In this document: piece by piece, positions 9,395 through 18,677 of the stretch
Numbering within the stretch: the stretch's first letter is position 1
Layout of the letters: each line of letters opens with the position of its first letter
From: Polaribacter septentrionalilitoris
Lineage (GTDB): Bacteria; Bacteroidota; Bacteroidia; Flavobacteriales; Flavobacteriaceae
Reading direction: 5' to 3'
DNA: 64,000 nucleotides
NCBI RefSeq assembly: GCF_009832745.1
Contig: NZ_VRMJ01000014.1
Location: forward strand, 248,001-312,000
Notes under the pieces: model-generated
Database searches by the model: none
Seen by the model: only the letters and a program-made list of their open reading frames with translations
What the model was told of the DNA's origin: nothing
Made by a program: the position numbers and the translations under genes

Positions 9395-11915
9395 AAAGAT
9401 CAACTTGCCTTGGTTGTTAAAAATGGCATGGAGAGATGGTAAAGCCAGCATTTCTAGGTTAATGCTATTTATGGCATCTATTATCTTAGGAATAGCAGCT
9501 GTAGTTTCTATTCAGTTGTTTAGCGCTAATTTAAAAGACAACATCAAAAAGCAATCAAAATCTTTGATGGGGGCAGATTTTATTATTGATAGTAGAAACA
9601 AACCTTCTAAAAAAGTACAAGCCATTATCGATTCTTTACAACCTGCTGCTAATGAAGTCAATTTTGTTTCTATGGCTGCTTTTCCTAAGAATGATGGTAC
9701 AAAATTAGTAAAAGTACGTGCCATAAAAGGAAACTTTCCTTTTTATGGAAAATTGGCTACAGCGCCACTTACAGCAGCAGCCCAATATCAAAAAAAGGGC
9801 GGAGCGTTGGTAGATGCTACTTTGTTATTGCAATACAATTTAAAACCTGGTGATTCTATTAAATTAGGGAAAGTTATATTTCCGATTACTGGGAGTCTAA
9901 AATCCATTCCTGGTACTACAGCTATTTCTTCTTCTATAGCACCTACTGTATTAATTCCGTATCGATTTTTAGAGCAAACCCAATTGATTCAATTGGGTAG
10001 CAGAAAAGAATATCAGTATTTCTTTAAAGCTCCAAATATGGATTTAGAGGTATTAGATCAAAAGATAGATCCTATTTTAGATGATAATAATGCGGATTTA
10101 GATACGCATACAAGTACAAGTAGACGTTTAGGAAGAAGATATGACAATGTAGGGAGATTCCTCAATTTAGTCGCGTTTATTGCCTTATTATTGGGTTGTG
10201 TTGGTATTGCAAGCTCTGTACATATTTATATCAAAGAGAAATTAAAAAACGTTGCCGTTTTAAAATGTTTGGGGGTTTCTAGAAAGCAATCTTTTTTAAT
10301 CTACTTGTTACAAATCATCGGAATTGGTTTGGTAGGAGGAATAATTGGAGCTGGTATAGGAACTGCTTTACAATTTGCATTTCCATACATCTTACAAGAT
10401 TTTCTACCTTTTGATGTAGTGGTCTCTATTACACTACAACCTATTTTTATGGGGATAGTTTTAGGAATCTTTATGTCTGTACTTTTTGCACTATTGCCTT
10501 TGTTAGGGACTTGGTATGTGTCTCCATTAGAGGTGTTAAGAACCTCTGAAGAAAATGCACAAAAACCAAGAAAAGCAAGAATATTCACCTTGTTAGCAAT
10601 TGTGTTGTTTGTGTTTTTATTTTCCTTTTGGATGTTAAAAAGTGCTGTAAATGGTTTTGCATTTACTATCGGAATAGTAATTACATTTGCAATTATGGCT
10701 GGAGTTTCTAGCCTTTTTATGAAACTTATCAAAAAATGGTTTCCTACTAATTGGAGTTTTACAAAACGACAAAGTATCTTGAATTTATATCGTCCAAATA
10801 ACCAAACCATGGTGTTGGTTTTGGCTATTGGTCTGGGTACTTTTTTAATAAGCACGTTATATTTTACAAAAGACATTTTGTTAGCTAAAACATCACTTGA
10901 AAATAAAAAAAATGATGCGAATATCATTTTAATGGATGTGCAAAGCCAACAAGAAACAGCTCTTTTACAAAGTTTTAAAAGTAAAGGTTTAGAAGTGATT
11001 GATAACATCCCTATAATTACCATGAGAATGCACAGTATTCGTGGAAAATCGGTAAATGATATCAGGAAAGATACAACTATACAAATGCGTAAATGGATGC
11101 TAAATCGTGAGTTTCGAGTAACGTATAGAGATGTATTGTCAGATACAGAAGAACTAATGTCAGGCAATTGGACAGGTACTGTAGAAAAAGGCAAGCCTAT
11201 ATCTATTTCTGTGGCAGATAATGTAGCTAGAGATGCCAACTTAAAAGTAGGAGATGAAATTGTATTCAACATACAAGGGGTTTTAATGAAAACCATTGTG
11301 GGCAGCATTCGAAAAGTAGATTGGGGCAGTATGAAAGTCAATTTTTCTATTGTATTTCCAAAAGGTGTTTTAGAAAATGCGCCAAAATTTAATGTCATTA
11401 CTACGTATGTAGCTAACAAAGAAAGTTCTGCGGTATTGCAAAGAGATTTGGTTCAAAACTTTCCAAGTGTTACCATTTTAGATTTACGCCAGGTATTTAC
11501 CATTGTAGAAGATATTATTGATAAAGTTTCATGGATTATCAACTTCATGGCATTTTTTAGCATCATTACAGGCTTAATTGTACTGATAGGTTCTGTTAGA
11601 AACAGTAAATACCAACGTATTAAAGAATCGGTTTTATTGAGAACTTTAGGGGCAAAAAGCAAACAGATTTATCAAATTACCGCTTACGAGTATATTTTCT
11701 TAGGCCTTTTAGGAAGTTTTATCGGAATCTTATTGTCTTTAGTAAGCAGCCAATTGCTAGCGGTATTTTTATTTAAAGAACCTTTTGTGCCTTCAATAAT
11801 TCCTTTTTTAGTACTTGTACCCGGTATTACTTTTTTAGTGTTTATTATCGGATTAAGTAATCTTAACACTGTTTTAAAAAGTCCGCCTTTAGAAGTATTA
11901 AGAAAAGAAATGTAA
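9384..11915 (+). CDS. ybbP: FtsX-family ABC permease, YbbP type
   Basis: Large inner-membrane permease of 843 aa with a duplicated FtsX arrangement. There is one N-terminal membrane segment (LMLFMASIILGIAAVVSIQL) and a large periplasmic domain. A first block of three or more membrane spans lies around residues 255-390, with further spans at about 400-450 and 475-500. A second periplasmic domain follows, with three C-terminal spans after about residue 700. Each FtsX block closes with a similar SPLEVLR or PPLEVLRKEM segment. It is coupled to the preceding ATPase. It probably moves or extracts a hydrophobic compound, or acts as a mechanotransmitter; the substrate is unknown. Confidence 0.9.
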   Translation: MSNRKINLPWLLKMAWRDGKASISRLMLFMASIILGIAAVVSIQLFSANLKDNIKKQSKSLMGADFIIDSRNKPSKKVQAIIDSLQPAANEVNFVSMAAFPKNDGTKLVKVRAIKGNFPFYGKLATAPLTAAAQYQKKGGALVDATLLLQYNLKPGDSIKLGKVIFPITGSLKSIPGTTAISSSIAPTVLIPYRFLEQTQLIQLGSRKEYQYFFKAPNMDLEVLDQKIDPILDDNNADLDTHTSTSRRLGRRYDNVGRFLNLVAFIALLLGCVGIASSVHIYIKEKLKNVAVLKCLGVSRKQSFLIYLLQIIGIGLVGGIIGAGIGTALQFAFPYILQDFLPFDVVVSITLQPIFMGIVLGIFMSVLFALLPLLGTWYVSPLEVLRTSEENAQKPRKARIFTLLAIVLFVFLFSFWMLKSAVNGFAFTIGIVITFAIMAGVSSLFMKLIKKWFPTNWSFTKRQSILNLYRPNNQTMVLVLAIGLGTFLISTLYFTKDILLAKTSLENKKNDANIILMDVQSQQETALLQSFKSKGLEVIDNIPIITMRMHSIRGKSVNDIRKDTTIQMRKWMLNREFRVTYRDVLSDTEELMSGNWTGTVEKGKPISISVADNVARDANLKVGDEIVFNIQGVLMKTIVGSIRKVDWGSMKVNFSIVFPKGVLENAPKFNVITTYVANKESSAVLQRDLVQNFPSVTILDLRQVFTIVEDIIDKVSWIINFMAFFSIITGLIVLIGSVRNSKYQRIKESVLLRTLGAKSKQIYQITAYEYIFLGLLGSFIGILLSLVSSQLLAVFLFKEPFVPSIIPFLVLVPGITFLVFIIGLSNLNTVLKSPPLEVLRKEM

Positions 11916-11997
11916 TACTTTTTTAGACTATTGATTTTTTATTTTATAGGTTTAGTATTACACAATTTTATCACAACTTATTGAATAAAAAAGTTAT

Positions 11998-12969
11998 TTA
12001 AATAGAATTTTTCCACATTTCACGAACATAATTCAAATCTTTTTGGATACGTAATAGGACCTCTTTTTTTGTGATATTAATCTTCTTTTTTCCTTTTTCA
12101 GCGCCACCTAAATCATGTTCTACATGAAGTGATACTGGTACATGTATTTGATACTTTTTTAATAAAGAAAAATAGCGTTTAAAATTAACCATTCCTTCAC
12201 CCATAGGCACACTAATTGGTTTCCATTTCCCTTTAACTTTTCCCCATTTAAAATCTTTGATAACTATAGAATTGATAAAGGGTTTTATACGTTTAAGCCC
12301 CAATTCCCAACTTTCTCCACCTTCAACAACTGCATGTCTAATATCATACTGACTACCTATAAATTTTCCTTTAGTAGCTCCTAGAATTGGTAACAAATCC
12401 CAAATAGGAGCACCAACATTTTTACCTGTATGGTTTTGATATCCTCCAATAATACCTAATTTTTTATTTAAAATCTCCAATTCTTTAGCTTGTTTACCAA
12501 ACAAAGCCTGACTTTCTATAATGGATTTATCTTCTGGGTATTTTAACCAATTGGTTCTATAATGTGTAAAGCCTAAATTACTTGCGGTTTCTAATACATT
12601 TTTATTTACTAAACTATGAGCATCCCAAACATTAGTCGTCATCATTGTAGTTGCAAGTCCGTGTTTTTTCATGGCACTTTCTGCTTTTGGTAAATCATTA
12701 GACACATTTTTTGGCAATACATGTCCTTTTCTACGAACTGTTAAATCTAAACCATCAAAGCCCATTGTTGCTGCTGCTAAAGACATCTCATTATAATCTA
12801 GAAATTGTAAATGTTTAGAAAATAAATGTATCTCTAATTGTTTTGGTGAGTTATCTGCAGTTTTCAGCAACTCATTTCTAAAAGAGAATAAAGGCATACT
12901 TGCAATACCCAATACAGATAGTTTTGCAAACTTTCTTCTAGAGATATCAGTTGCTTTTTTGCTCATCAA
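11998..12969 (-). CDS. Tat-exported sugar phosphate isomerase/epimerase-like TIM-barrel protein
   Basis: Xylose-isomerase-like TIM barrel (AP endonuclease 2 superfamily). The N-terminus carries a twin-arginine signal (SRRKFAKLSVLG), so export after folding in the cytoplasm is expected. The body begins with LEIHLFSKHLQFLDYNEM and MGFDGLDLTVRRKGHV, and has metal-ligand-type segments such as GGYQNHTG and VSLHVEHDLGG. This family often acts on sugars or polyols in Bacteroidota, frequently next to oxidoreductases, but here it is alone. The second ATG (residue 2) could be the true start. Exact substrate unknown. Confidence 0.82.
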   Translation of the reverse strand: MMSKKATDISRRKFAKLSVLGIASMPLFSFRNELLKTADNSPKQLEIHLFSKHLQFLDYNEMSLAAATMGFDGLDLTVRRKGHVLPKNVSNDLPKAESAMKKHGLATTMMTTNVWDAHSLVNKNVLETASNLGFTHYRTNWLKYPEDKSIIESQALFGKQAKELEILNKKLGIIGGYQNHTGKNVGAPIWDLLPILGATKGKFIGSQYDIRHAVVEGGESWELGLKRIKPFINSIVIKDFKWGKVKGKWKPISVPMGEGMVNFKRYFSLLKKYQIHVPVSLHVEHDLGGAEKGKKKINITKKEVLLRIQKDLNYVREMWKNSI

Positions 12970-13112
12970 TTGTTTTTTTAATTGTAGTTTGTATGTTTAA
13001 AAATATAATTTCTTTTATGAAATATTTTATCAATAATTAAATTTTTTAACAATGTAAGAAAAACAATCTCAAAAAAATGATAATTCTCATAAATAGGAGT
13101 TTATTTAGAGAG

Positions 13113-13120
13113 TATATTTG
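13113..13120 (+). promoter_or_regulatory. Candidate -7 promoter element
   Basis: TATATTTG matches the Bacteroidota -7 consensus TAnnTTTG and lies 30 bases before the start of the membrane protein gene. No good TTTG was seen 19 bases upstream, so the call is tentative. Confidence 0.4.
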
Positions 13121-13150
13121 ACCATTCTAAAAAGATAGTATATTTATAAA

Positions 13151-14605
13151 ATGAAAGAAATCGACCAGAATCACTACAAAAAGAACCGTAAAAAATCGAG
13201 TGAATTTGATAAAAGAGAAGAGTATTTAGAGCATGAGTTGCTTAGTATGAAATTTAGAAGATGGAAAGTTCACTTACCTTTTAGAGATTTTCATATTGAA
13301 TTTGAAGATTTAGTACCTGCAGTGGCAGCAACAATCGGAAAAGTTGTAATGGTTACTGCTATGGTGGCAGCATTTGCTGTTCAATTTGGTTTATCTCCAG
13401 AATTTGTTGCAGAGAATGTACGTTATGAATTGTTAATTGCAGGAGGTATTTTTGTCCTTATTTTTTCAGCAATTTTAAATCCTAGAGCCAATTTAGCAGG
13501 TACGCATGGCCCTATGATTCCTCTAATTCCAATTATCGCTGCTGCTGGAGGACACCCACTGGCATTAGGAATTTTAATTGGGGTATTTGGCCTTATTTTA
13601 AGCATTACCAAAGGAGGGTCTAAATTAATGGAACTCACTGGAGTTGGGGTTCGTGGCGGACTTCTAATTTATTTAGGTGCTGTAGGTCTTATAGGTCAAA
13701 TCACAAAATTTGAATTATGGGCAGCAGCCGAAAATGCAAGCACAGTTTCTTTTGTTGTGATCGGAATCACTGTTTTTGTTTATGCGTATTTGGCAAGAAT
13801 TAAAAAACGTTGGTTGGCCATACCTTTATGTTCTGCCATTGCAGGAATAACAGCTTATGCCATGGGAGCTGGTTTCGAATTTACTACAGAACCTGGCTTG
13901 CCTCATTTTAATCCATTGTGGTGGTGGGGAGAAAATACAGGATGGAAACTAGGATGGCCTGATTTTGGACATTATATTGCAGTTATTCCTTTTGCCATTT
14001 TAGCTGTTGCCATGTGGTCTCCTGATTATTTAGGTCACCGTGTTTTTCAAGAAATGAACTATCCTAAAAAAGCAAAAGATGTATTAATGGATGTAGATGA
14101 CACCATGACCGTTTCTTCAATAAGACAGGTTGTTGGTGCCTTTTTAGGTGGTGGTAACATTGCTTCTTCTTGGGGTACCTATATGATTCCTGCAGCGATT
14201 GCAAAAAGACCTATTCCTGGAGGAGCCATACTTACAGCATTGCTATGTATTTTGGCTTCTGTTTTTGGGTATCCAATGGATTTAGCCATGTGGGAACCCG
14301 TTTTAAGAATCGCCTTAATAGTAGGAGTATTTTTACCATTACTTGAAGCAGGAATGCAAATGGTAAAAAAACAAAACGATTCTTTAAGTGCAGGGACATG
14401 TATTTTTGCCTGTGCATTTGTCAATCCTGTATTTGGATGGGCATTAACGATGTTATTAGATAACTTAGGATTGATTGGAGATCGTGAAAGAGCAAAAAAA
14501 TTAACCCTAAAAGAAAGGTTAATTATTCCAGGTATTATGTTTTTAATTTGTATCACTGCATTAGCATTGGTAGGACAACTTCCAGGAATTCCTGGAGTAG
14601 TTTAA
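13151..14605 (+). CDS. Polytopic membrane protein, probable DUF3360 family transporter
   Basis: 484-residue integral membrane protein with a hydrophilic, charged N-terminal 60 residues and about 10-12 hydrophobic segments afterwards (for example VVMVTAMVAAFAVQFGL, LIYLGAVGLIGQI, IAVIPFAILAVAMW). The conserved polar membrane segment NPRANLAGTHGPMIPLIP resembles the substrate region of SulP/nucleobase-ascorbate type carriers. I recall this overall pattern as DUF3360 of marine bacteria, but could not check it. It is preceded by a possible promoter and ends at a strong terminator, so it is probably monocistronic. Substrate unknown. Confidence 0.72.
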   Translation: MKEIDQNHYKKNRKKSSEFDKREEYLEHELLSMKFRRWKVHLPFRDFHIEFEDLVPAVAATIGKVVMVTAMVAAFAVQFGLSPEFVAENVRYELLIAGGIFVLIFSAILNPRANLAGTHGPMIPLIPIIAAAGGHPLALGILIGVFGLILSITKGGSKLMELTGVGVRGGLLIYLGAVGLIGQITKFELWAAAENASTVSFVVIGITVFVYAYLARIKKRWLAIPLCSAIAGITAYAMGAGFEFTTEPGLPHFNPLWWWGENTGWKLGWPDFGHYIAVIPFAILAVAMWSPDYLGHRVFQEMNYPKKAKDVLMDVDDTMTVSSIRQVVGAFLGGGNIASSWGTYMIPAAIAKRPIPGGAILTALLCILASVFGYPMDLAMWEPVLRIALIVGVFLPLLEAGMQMVKKQNDSLSAGTCIFACAFVNPVFGWALTMLLDNLGLIGDRERAKKLTLKERLIIPGIMFLICITALALVGQLPGIPGVV

Positions 14606-14625
14606 AAACAATATTGTATAGATAA

Positions 14626-14658
14626 AAAAAGCTCATTAATTAGATTAATGAGCTTTTT
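14626..14658. terminator. Bidirectional terminator
   Basis: Perfect 15-bp arms (14626-14640 and 14644-14658, core GCTCATTAAT) have a 3-base loop and A/T tracts on both sides. It lies between the convergent membrane protein gene and the DJ-1/PfpI gene. Confidence 0.87.
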
Positions 14659-14680
14659 AAATTTTAGGGGTTAAATCTTA

Positions 14681-15361
14681 TTATTTTTCTAGTTTTTTTA
14701 ATAGTAATTTAGCTACTAATTCAGAAGATGCAGGGTTTTGACCTGTAATTAATAAGCCATCTTCTAGTGCATATGGAGCCCAATCTTCTTTTTTAGAATA
14801 GATTCCTCCATTTTCAGTAAGCATATCTTCTACTAAAAAAGGAACAACATCTGTAAGTCCCACAGCAGCTTCTTCACTATTTGTAAAACCTGTTACATTT
14901 TTACCTTTTACCAAAGGGTTTCCGTCGGATTTTTTAACACTTTTTAATGCTGCTGGAGCATGACATACAAAAGCTACAGGTTTGTTTTCATTATAAAAAC
15001 GTTCTATCAATGAAATAGATGTTTTATCTTCTGCTAAATCCCACAAAGGTCCATGTCCTCCTGGATAAAAAACAGCATCAAAATCATCTGTATTCATATC
15101 AGCTAATTTTTTTGTATTTGCAATTCTTTCTTTAGCTTCTGTATCATTATTAAAACGATCTGTATCTTTAGTTGCAGCATCTGGTGAGTCACTACTTGGG
15201 TCTATTGGTGCAGCACCTCCATTTGGTGTAGCAATTGTAATTTCTGTTCCTTTATCTAATAGTGTATAATATGGGTTTGCAAATTCTTCTACCCAAAAAC
15301 CTGTTTTTTTTCCTGTATCCCCTAATTTATCATGAGATGTTAATACAAATAATATTTTCAT
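14681..15361 (-). CDS. DJ-1/PfpI family protein (Hsp31-like glyoxalase III / deglycase type)
   Basis: Class I glutamine amidotransferase-like fold. The nucleophile elbow is seen as VAFVCHAPAAL with the reactive Cys, and VFYPGGHGPLWDL lies upstream. With 226 aa and the WVEEFANPYYTLLDKG segment it belongs to the Hsp31-like branch, whose members convert methylglyoxal or act as chaperones. It is the last of five minus-strand genes behind a TetR regulator and follows an aldehyde reductase, which fits a role in carbonyl stress. A palindromic element separates it from that gene, and it has its own -7-like box. Confidence 0.88.
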   Translation of the reverse strand: MKILFVLTSHDKLGDTGKKTGFWVEEFANPYYTLLDKGTEITIATPNGGAAPIDPSSDSPDAATKDTDRFNNDTEAKERIANTKKLADMNTDDFDAVFYPGGHGPLWDLAEDKTSISLIERFYNENKPVAFVCHAPAALKSVKKSDGNPLVKGKNVTGFTNSEEAAVGLTDVVPFLVEDMLTENGGIYSKKEDWAPYALEDGLLITGQNPASSELVAKLLLKKLEK

Positions 15362-15382
15362 TTTTTTAAATTTTTATGTCTT

Positions 15383-15390
15383 CAAACTTA
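15383..15390 (-). promoter_or_regulatory. Candidate -7 promoter element for the DJ-1/PfpI gene
   Basis: Read on the minus strand, TAAGTTTG fits TAnnTTTG and lies about 20 bases before the ATG at 15361. It suggests the gene can be transcribed apart from the upstream operon. No -33 TTTG was found at standard spacing. Confidence 0.4.
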
Positions 15391-15436
15391 TGTCTTGAAG
15401 CGAATTTATTTTTAATACTTAATTTTGCATGGTATG

Positions 15437-15565
15437 AGGCTGTCTGAAAAGTATTAAAATTTGTCATTTCGACTGCAATTTAGAAATCTTATTTACTGAT
15501 AATTAAATACATATATTTTTCTACTTCGCTCAAAATGACATCCAAACCTACTTTTCAGACAGTCT
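15437..15565. repeat. 129-bp palindromic repeat element (MITE- or REP-like)
   Basis: The ends are inverted copies of each other over 17 bases with one mismatch (AGGCTGTCTGAAAAGTA at 15437-15453 against the complement of 15549-15565). Nested inside is a second inverted pair, GTCATTTCGA near 15463 and TCAAAATGAC near 15530. The whole element can fold as one long hairpin. Sequences of the type GTCATTTCGA...TCAAAATGAC recur between genes in many flavobacterial genomes. It begins one base after the yqhD stop codon. There is no coding capacity. Confidence 0.75.
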
Positions 15566-15566
15566 G

Positions 15567-16727
15567 TTAATATGCCATTTCTACAATTTTTTCAACCTTT
15601 TCTGGTGATAAAGACTGATGCTCTCCTAATGCTAACCAACCACGATCAGTGAAACGTTTTGCGATTTCTTTTGCTGTTCCTTCGTAATCTGAAGTATAAT
15701 CAGATAGTTTGGTATCAATTCCTAAAGATTTAAAAAATGCCGTTGTTTTTTTGATAGCTGCTTGGGCTTTATCATCAACATTACCTTCAGTAATATTCCA
15801 AACACGTTCTCCATATTGTGCTAATTTATCTTTCTTAGTTTCAAAATTATGTTTGTAATGACTTTCGGTAATGATGGCTAACGTTCTAGCATGATCTATA
15901 CCGTATAAAGCAGTTAATTCGTGACCTATAGCGTGAATAGCCCAATCTGTAGGAACTCCTTTTTGAATTAATCCGTTTAAGGCCATTGTGCAACTCCACA
16001 TAAAATTAGAAGCCGCCTTATAATCGAATTCATCGTTAAGAATTGTTGGTGCAATTTCAATCAACGTTTGTAAAATACTTTCAGCAAAACGATCTTGCAA
16101 TTTTGCATCTACAGAGTAGGTCATGTATTGTTCTAAAACATGAGTAAAAGCATCTGCCAAACCATTAGCCAATTGACGTTGAGGAATTGATTTTACAACC
16201 TCAGGATCTAAAATCGAAAATTGTGGAAATAAGCCTGGACCTCCCATAGCTAACTTTTCTTTGGTTTCTTTACGGGTAATTACAGCACCAGAATTCATCT
16301 CAGAACCTGTTGCTGGTAGGGTCAACACAGTTCCAAATAGCATTCCTTTTTCAGTTCTAATGTTCTTTTGTAAAATATCCCAAGGAGTTTTTCCTTCATA
16401 CACGGCAGCAGCAGACAAAAATTTAGTTCCGTCAATTACAGAACCACCACCAACAGCTAGTAAATAGGTGATATTTTTAGTTTTAATTACTTCTAAAGCT
16501 TCTAATAAAGTTGCATACTCAGGATTTGCAGGAATTCCTCCAAACTCAATAACATCAATATTAGCTAATGCTTCTTTTACTTGGTTATAAATTCCGTTTT
16601 TTTTAATACTTCCTCCACCATAGAGCAATAATACTTTTGCATCTGCAGGTATTTCTTCATTTATTTTTTTAATAGTATCCTTACCAAAAATGATTTTAGT
16701 AGGATTTTTGAATTCAAAATTGTTCAT
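15567..16727 (-). CDS. yqhD: NADPH-dependent iron-containing alcohol/aldehyde reductase, YqhD type
   Basis: Group III iron-type alcohol dehydrogenase that reduces short and lipid-derived aldehydes. The first residues (MNNFEFKNPTKIIFGKDTI) and the 386-aa length follow E. coli YqhD closely. The cofactor loop is AVGGGSVIDGTKF, and metal ligands lie in GLADAFTHVLEQY and IGHELTALYGIDHARTLA. It follows the nitroreductase gene with a 46-base gap on the same strand, so it is likely co-transcribed. Aldehyde detoxification fits the whole gene group. Confidence 0.93.
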   Translation of the reverse strand: MNNFEFKNPTKIIFGKDTIKKINEEIPADAKVLLLYGGGSIKKNGIYNQVKEALANIDVIEFGGIPANPEYATLLEALEVIKTKNITYLLAVGGGSVIDGTKFLSAAAVYEGKTPWDILQKNIRTEKGMLFGTVLTLPATGSEMNSGAVITRKETKEKLAMGGPGLFPQFSILDPEVVKSIPQRQLANGLADAFTHVLEQYMTYSVDAKLQDRFAESILQTLIEIAPTILNDEFDYKAASNFMWSCTMALNGLIQKGVPTDWAIHAIGHELTALYGIDHARTLAIITESHYKHNFETKKDKLAQYGERVWNITEGNVDDKAQAAIKKTTAFFKSLGIDTKLSDYTSDYEGTAKEIAKRFTDRGWLALGEHQSLSPEKVEKIVEMAY

Positions 16728-16773
16728 AATTTTTTTAAATTATTAATAGTTTAGTGTTAAGTTAGAGCAGTTG

Positions 16774-17406
16774 TTATTCTACAACAGTTACTAATTTATC
16801 CATAGGTTTTCTAACCTTTACAAGGTCTACCAACCAATCTTCATCCGCTTTTCTATATCCAATAGGTAACAACACTGCACTACGTAAACCTTTTTCACGT
16901 AATCCTAATATTTTATCTACAGCTTCTGGATCAAAACCTTCAAGAGGTGTTGCATCTACACCTTCGTAAGCCGCTGCTATAATGGCTTGTGAAAATGCAA
17001 TGTATGCTTGTTTGGCAGCATGATTAAAGTTTTCTTCAGCATCTTTTTGAGGGTATGAATTTAATAACATTTGACGGTAGTTTTCCCAACCTTCATTTTT
17101 AAACCCACGAATCTCGTTTGTTAAATCGAACATATAGTTAATTCTATCTTCTGTATAGGTATCCCAAGCAGCAAAAACAAGCAGGTGAGAACAGTCTGTA
17201 ATCACAGATTGATTCCAAGCTATGGGTCTAATTTGTTCTTTAATCTCTTGATTTTTAACTACAATAATTTCAAAAGGTTGCAAACCACTTGAGGTTGGAG
17301 CTAAACGTGCAGCTTCTAAAATACGATCCACTTTTTCTTCAGATACTTTTTCTCCATTCATTGCTTTTGCAGCATATCTCCAATTTAATTTATCTAATAA
17401 TTCCAT
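16774..17406 (-). CDS. Nitroreductase family NAD(P)H oxidoreductase
   Basis: FMN-dependent nitroreductase-fold enzyme of 210 aa. Recognisable segments are the N-terminal RYAAKAMNGEKVSEEKVDRI, the FMN-binding ARLAPTSSGLQPFEIIVV, and the C-terminal LLPIGYRKADEDW. The fold reduces nitro compounds, quinones or other electrophiles with NAD(P)H. It lies 10 bases downstream of the NAD(P)-binding protein gene and is clearly in the same transcription unit. The physiological substrate cannot be told. Confidence 0.92.
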   Translation of the reverse strand: MELLDKLNWRYAAKAMNGEKVSEEKVDRILEAARLAPTSSGLQPFEIIVVKNQEIKEQIRPIAWNQSVITDCSHLLVFAAWDTYTEDRINYMFDLTNEIRGFKNEGWENYRQMLLNSYPQKDAEENFNHAAKQAYIAFSQAIIAAAYEGVDATPLEGFDPEAVDKILGLREKGLRSAVLLPIGYRKADEDWLVDLVKVRKPMDKLVTVVE

Positions 17407-17416
17407 ATTTATCTTA

Positions 17417-18079
17417 TTAATTTTTAGTTGTAATTTCTTTTATTTTTTCTGATGTTATTATTTGTTTTTCAAACTTAGAATTTGCCAATTGTATCATGGC
17501 TTGTGCAATATCTTCCGCTTCTGTAATGCGATATTTTTTGAAACTTCCAAAAAATAACGGTTGTAGTAATTGAAGTACTATCAATCCTATTTTTTCTCCT
17601 ATTCGTGTTTCTTTTCTGTGACCACCAATAATAGAGGGTTGTAAAATGTGTGTTTTTTTAATTTCTTCTAATAGCACCGCTTGTTCCATTTCTCCTTTAA
17701 CTTTATTATAGAAAATAGGACTATTGGCATTGGCTCCTAATGAAGAAATAACTAAATATGATGGAATTTTATTAGCCTTTGCTAATTTTGCAGCAGTAAC
17801 CGGAATTCCAAAATCAATTTTTTTATAGCGTTGTTTGTCTGGTGTTTTTTTTGCGGTTGTACCAATACAACAAAATACTTCATCTGCTGTAAAATCTTTT
17901 TTAAACTGTTCTAATGCTATAATATCTCCAATAAATTGTTCTACTTTTTGCGGCAAACCATCAATTGGTTTTCTAGAAAATAGTTTAATTGATTTGTATC
18001 GATGATCATTTAGTAGTTTCTCTAAAAGAATTGAACCAGTTAAACCAGTTGCACCCAAAATTATTGCTGTTTTGTTCAT
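17417..18079 (-). CDS. Atypical SDR / NAD(P)-binding oxidoreductase (HTATIP2-like)
   Basis: Rossmann-fold protein of 220 aa. The dinucleotide motif is AIILGATGLTGSILL at the N-terminus, and FCCIGTTAKKTPDKQRYKKIDF matches the atypical SDR group that includes HTATIP2/TIP30 and bacterial YwnB-like proteins. There is no clear YxxxK catalytic pair, usual in this group. It is separated by only two bases from the TetR gene upstream and ten from the nitroreductase downstream, so it is an operon member. Exact reaction unknown. Confidence 0.85.
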   Translation of the reverse strand: MNKTAIILGATGLTGSILLEKLLNDHRYKSIKLFSRKPIDGLPQKVEQFIGDIIALEQFKKDFTADEVFCCIGTTAKKTPDKQRYKKIDFGIPVTAAKLAKANKIPSYLVISSLGANANSPIFYNKVKGEMEQAVLLEEIKKTHILQPSIIGGHRKETRIGEKIGLIVLQLLQPLFFGSFKKYRITEAEDIAQAMIQLANSKFEKQIITSEKIKEITTKN

Positions 18080-18081
18080 GA

Positions 18082-18657
18082 TTAAAGTTTAATACTATCC
18101 CATGCTGTTACAAATGCTTCCTGTATATTTTTTTTAGTCATTTCAAATTCTCCTTGCTTTTGCATCATCATTAAAAATGATAAAGGATTGATAGAATACG
18201 CATATAAAATATGATCAGAAAAAGGTTTTATAACCGCTTCTTTACGTCCGCGTTCCCACAAATCGAGTAGGGGTTGTAAGTGTTTAATTCCTTCTTTTCT
18301 ACTTGGTTCATCAATCATAGGTGTGTTGTTGCATTGATTTAAAAAAAAAGAATATTCGCACTCAGTAGTATTAAATTTGGCTATGCGTTTCCAGATATAT
18401 TCAAAACCTACGCTTACAGAAGAATTTTCATCATAAGAATCAAATACAAAATCGGTGTATTTTGTTTTTAGCTCTAGATAGGTTTGATTGACCAAATCTT
18501 GTTTGTTTTCGAAGTATAAATAGATTGTAGCAGGAGATACATTTGCCATTTTTGCAATTTTACTCATAGGTGTAGCATGAAAACCATTATTGTTTACCAA
18601 TGCTATAGTTGCTTTTACAAGCGCATTTCTTTTGTCTATACTTTTTTGAAGTTTCAC
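18082..18657 (-). CDS. TetR/AcrR family transcriptional regulator
   Basis: One-component repressor of 191 aa. The N-terminal helix-turn-helix is typical (ATPMSKIAKMANVSPATIYL), followed by YFENKQDLVNQTYLE. The C-terminal ligand domain is unspecific. It is the first gene of a tight minus-strand operon with an NAD(P)-binding protein, a nitroreductase and YqhD. The arrangement resembles in logic the E. coli NemR-NemA-GloA electrophile response. A palindrome just upstream is a likely operator, implying autoregulation; the inducer is unknown. Confidence 0.92.
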   Translation of the reverse strand: MKLQKSIDKRNALVKATIALVNNNGFHATPMSKIAKMANVSPATIYLYFENKQDLVNQTYLELKTKYTDFVFDSYDENSSVSVGFEYIWKRIAKFNTTECEYSFFLNQCNNTPMIDEPSRKEGIKHLQPLLDLWERGRKEAVIKPFSDHILYAYSINPLSFLMMMQKQGEFEMTKKNIQEAFVTAWDSIKL

Positions 18658-18677
18658 TATTATTTTATTTGAGAGTA

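Noticed and set aside
10301..11419. Long open frame (372 codons) on the minus strand
   Set aside because: It lies wholly inside the ybbP permease gene, has no start context or family features, and its composition is the antisense of membrane helices.
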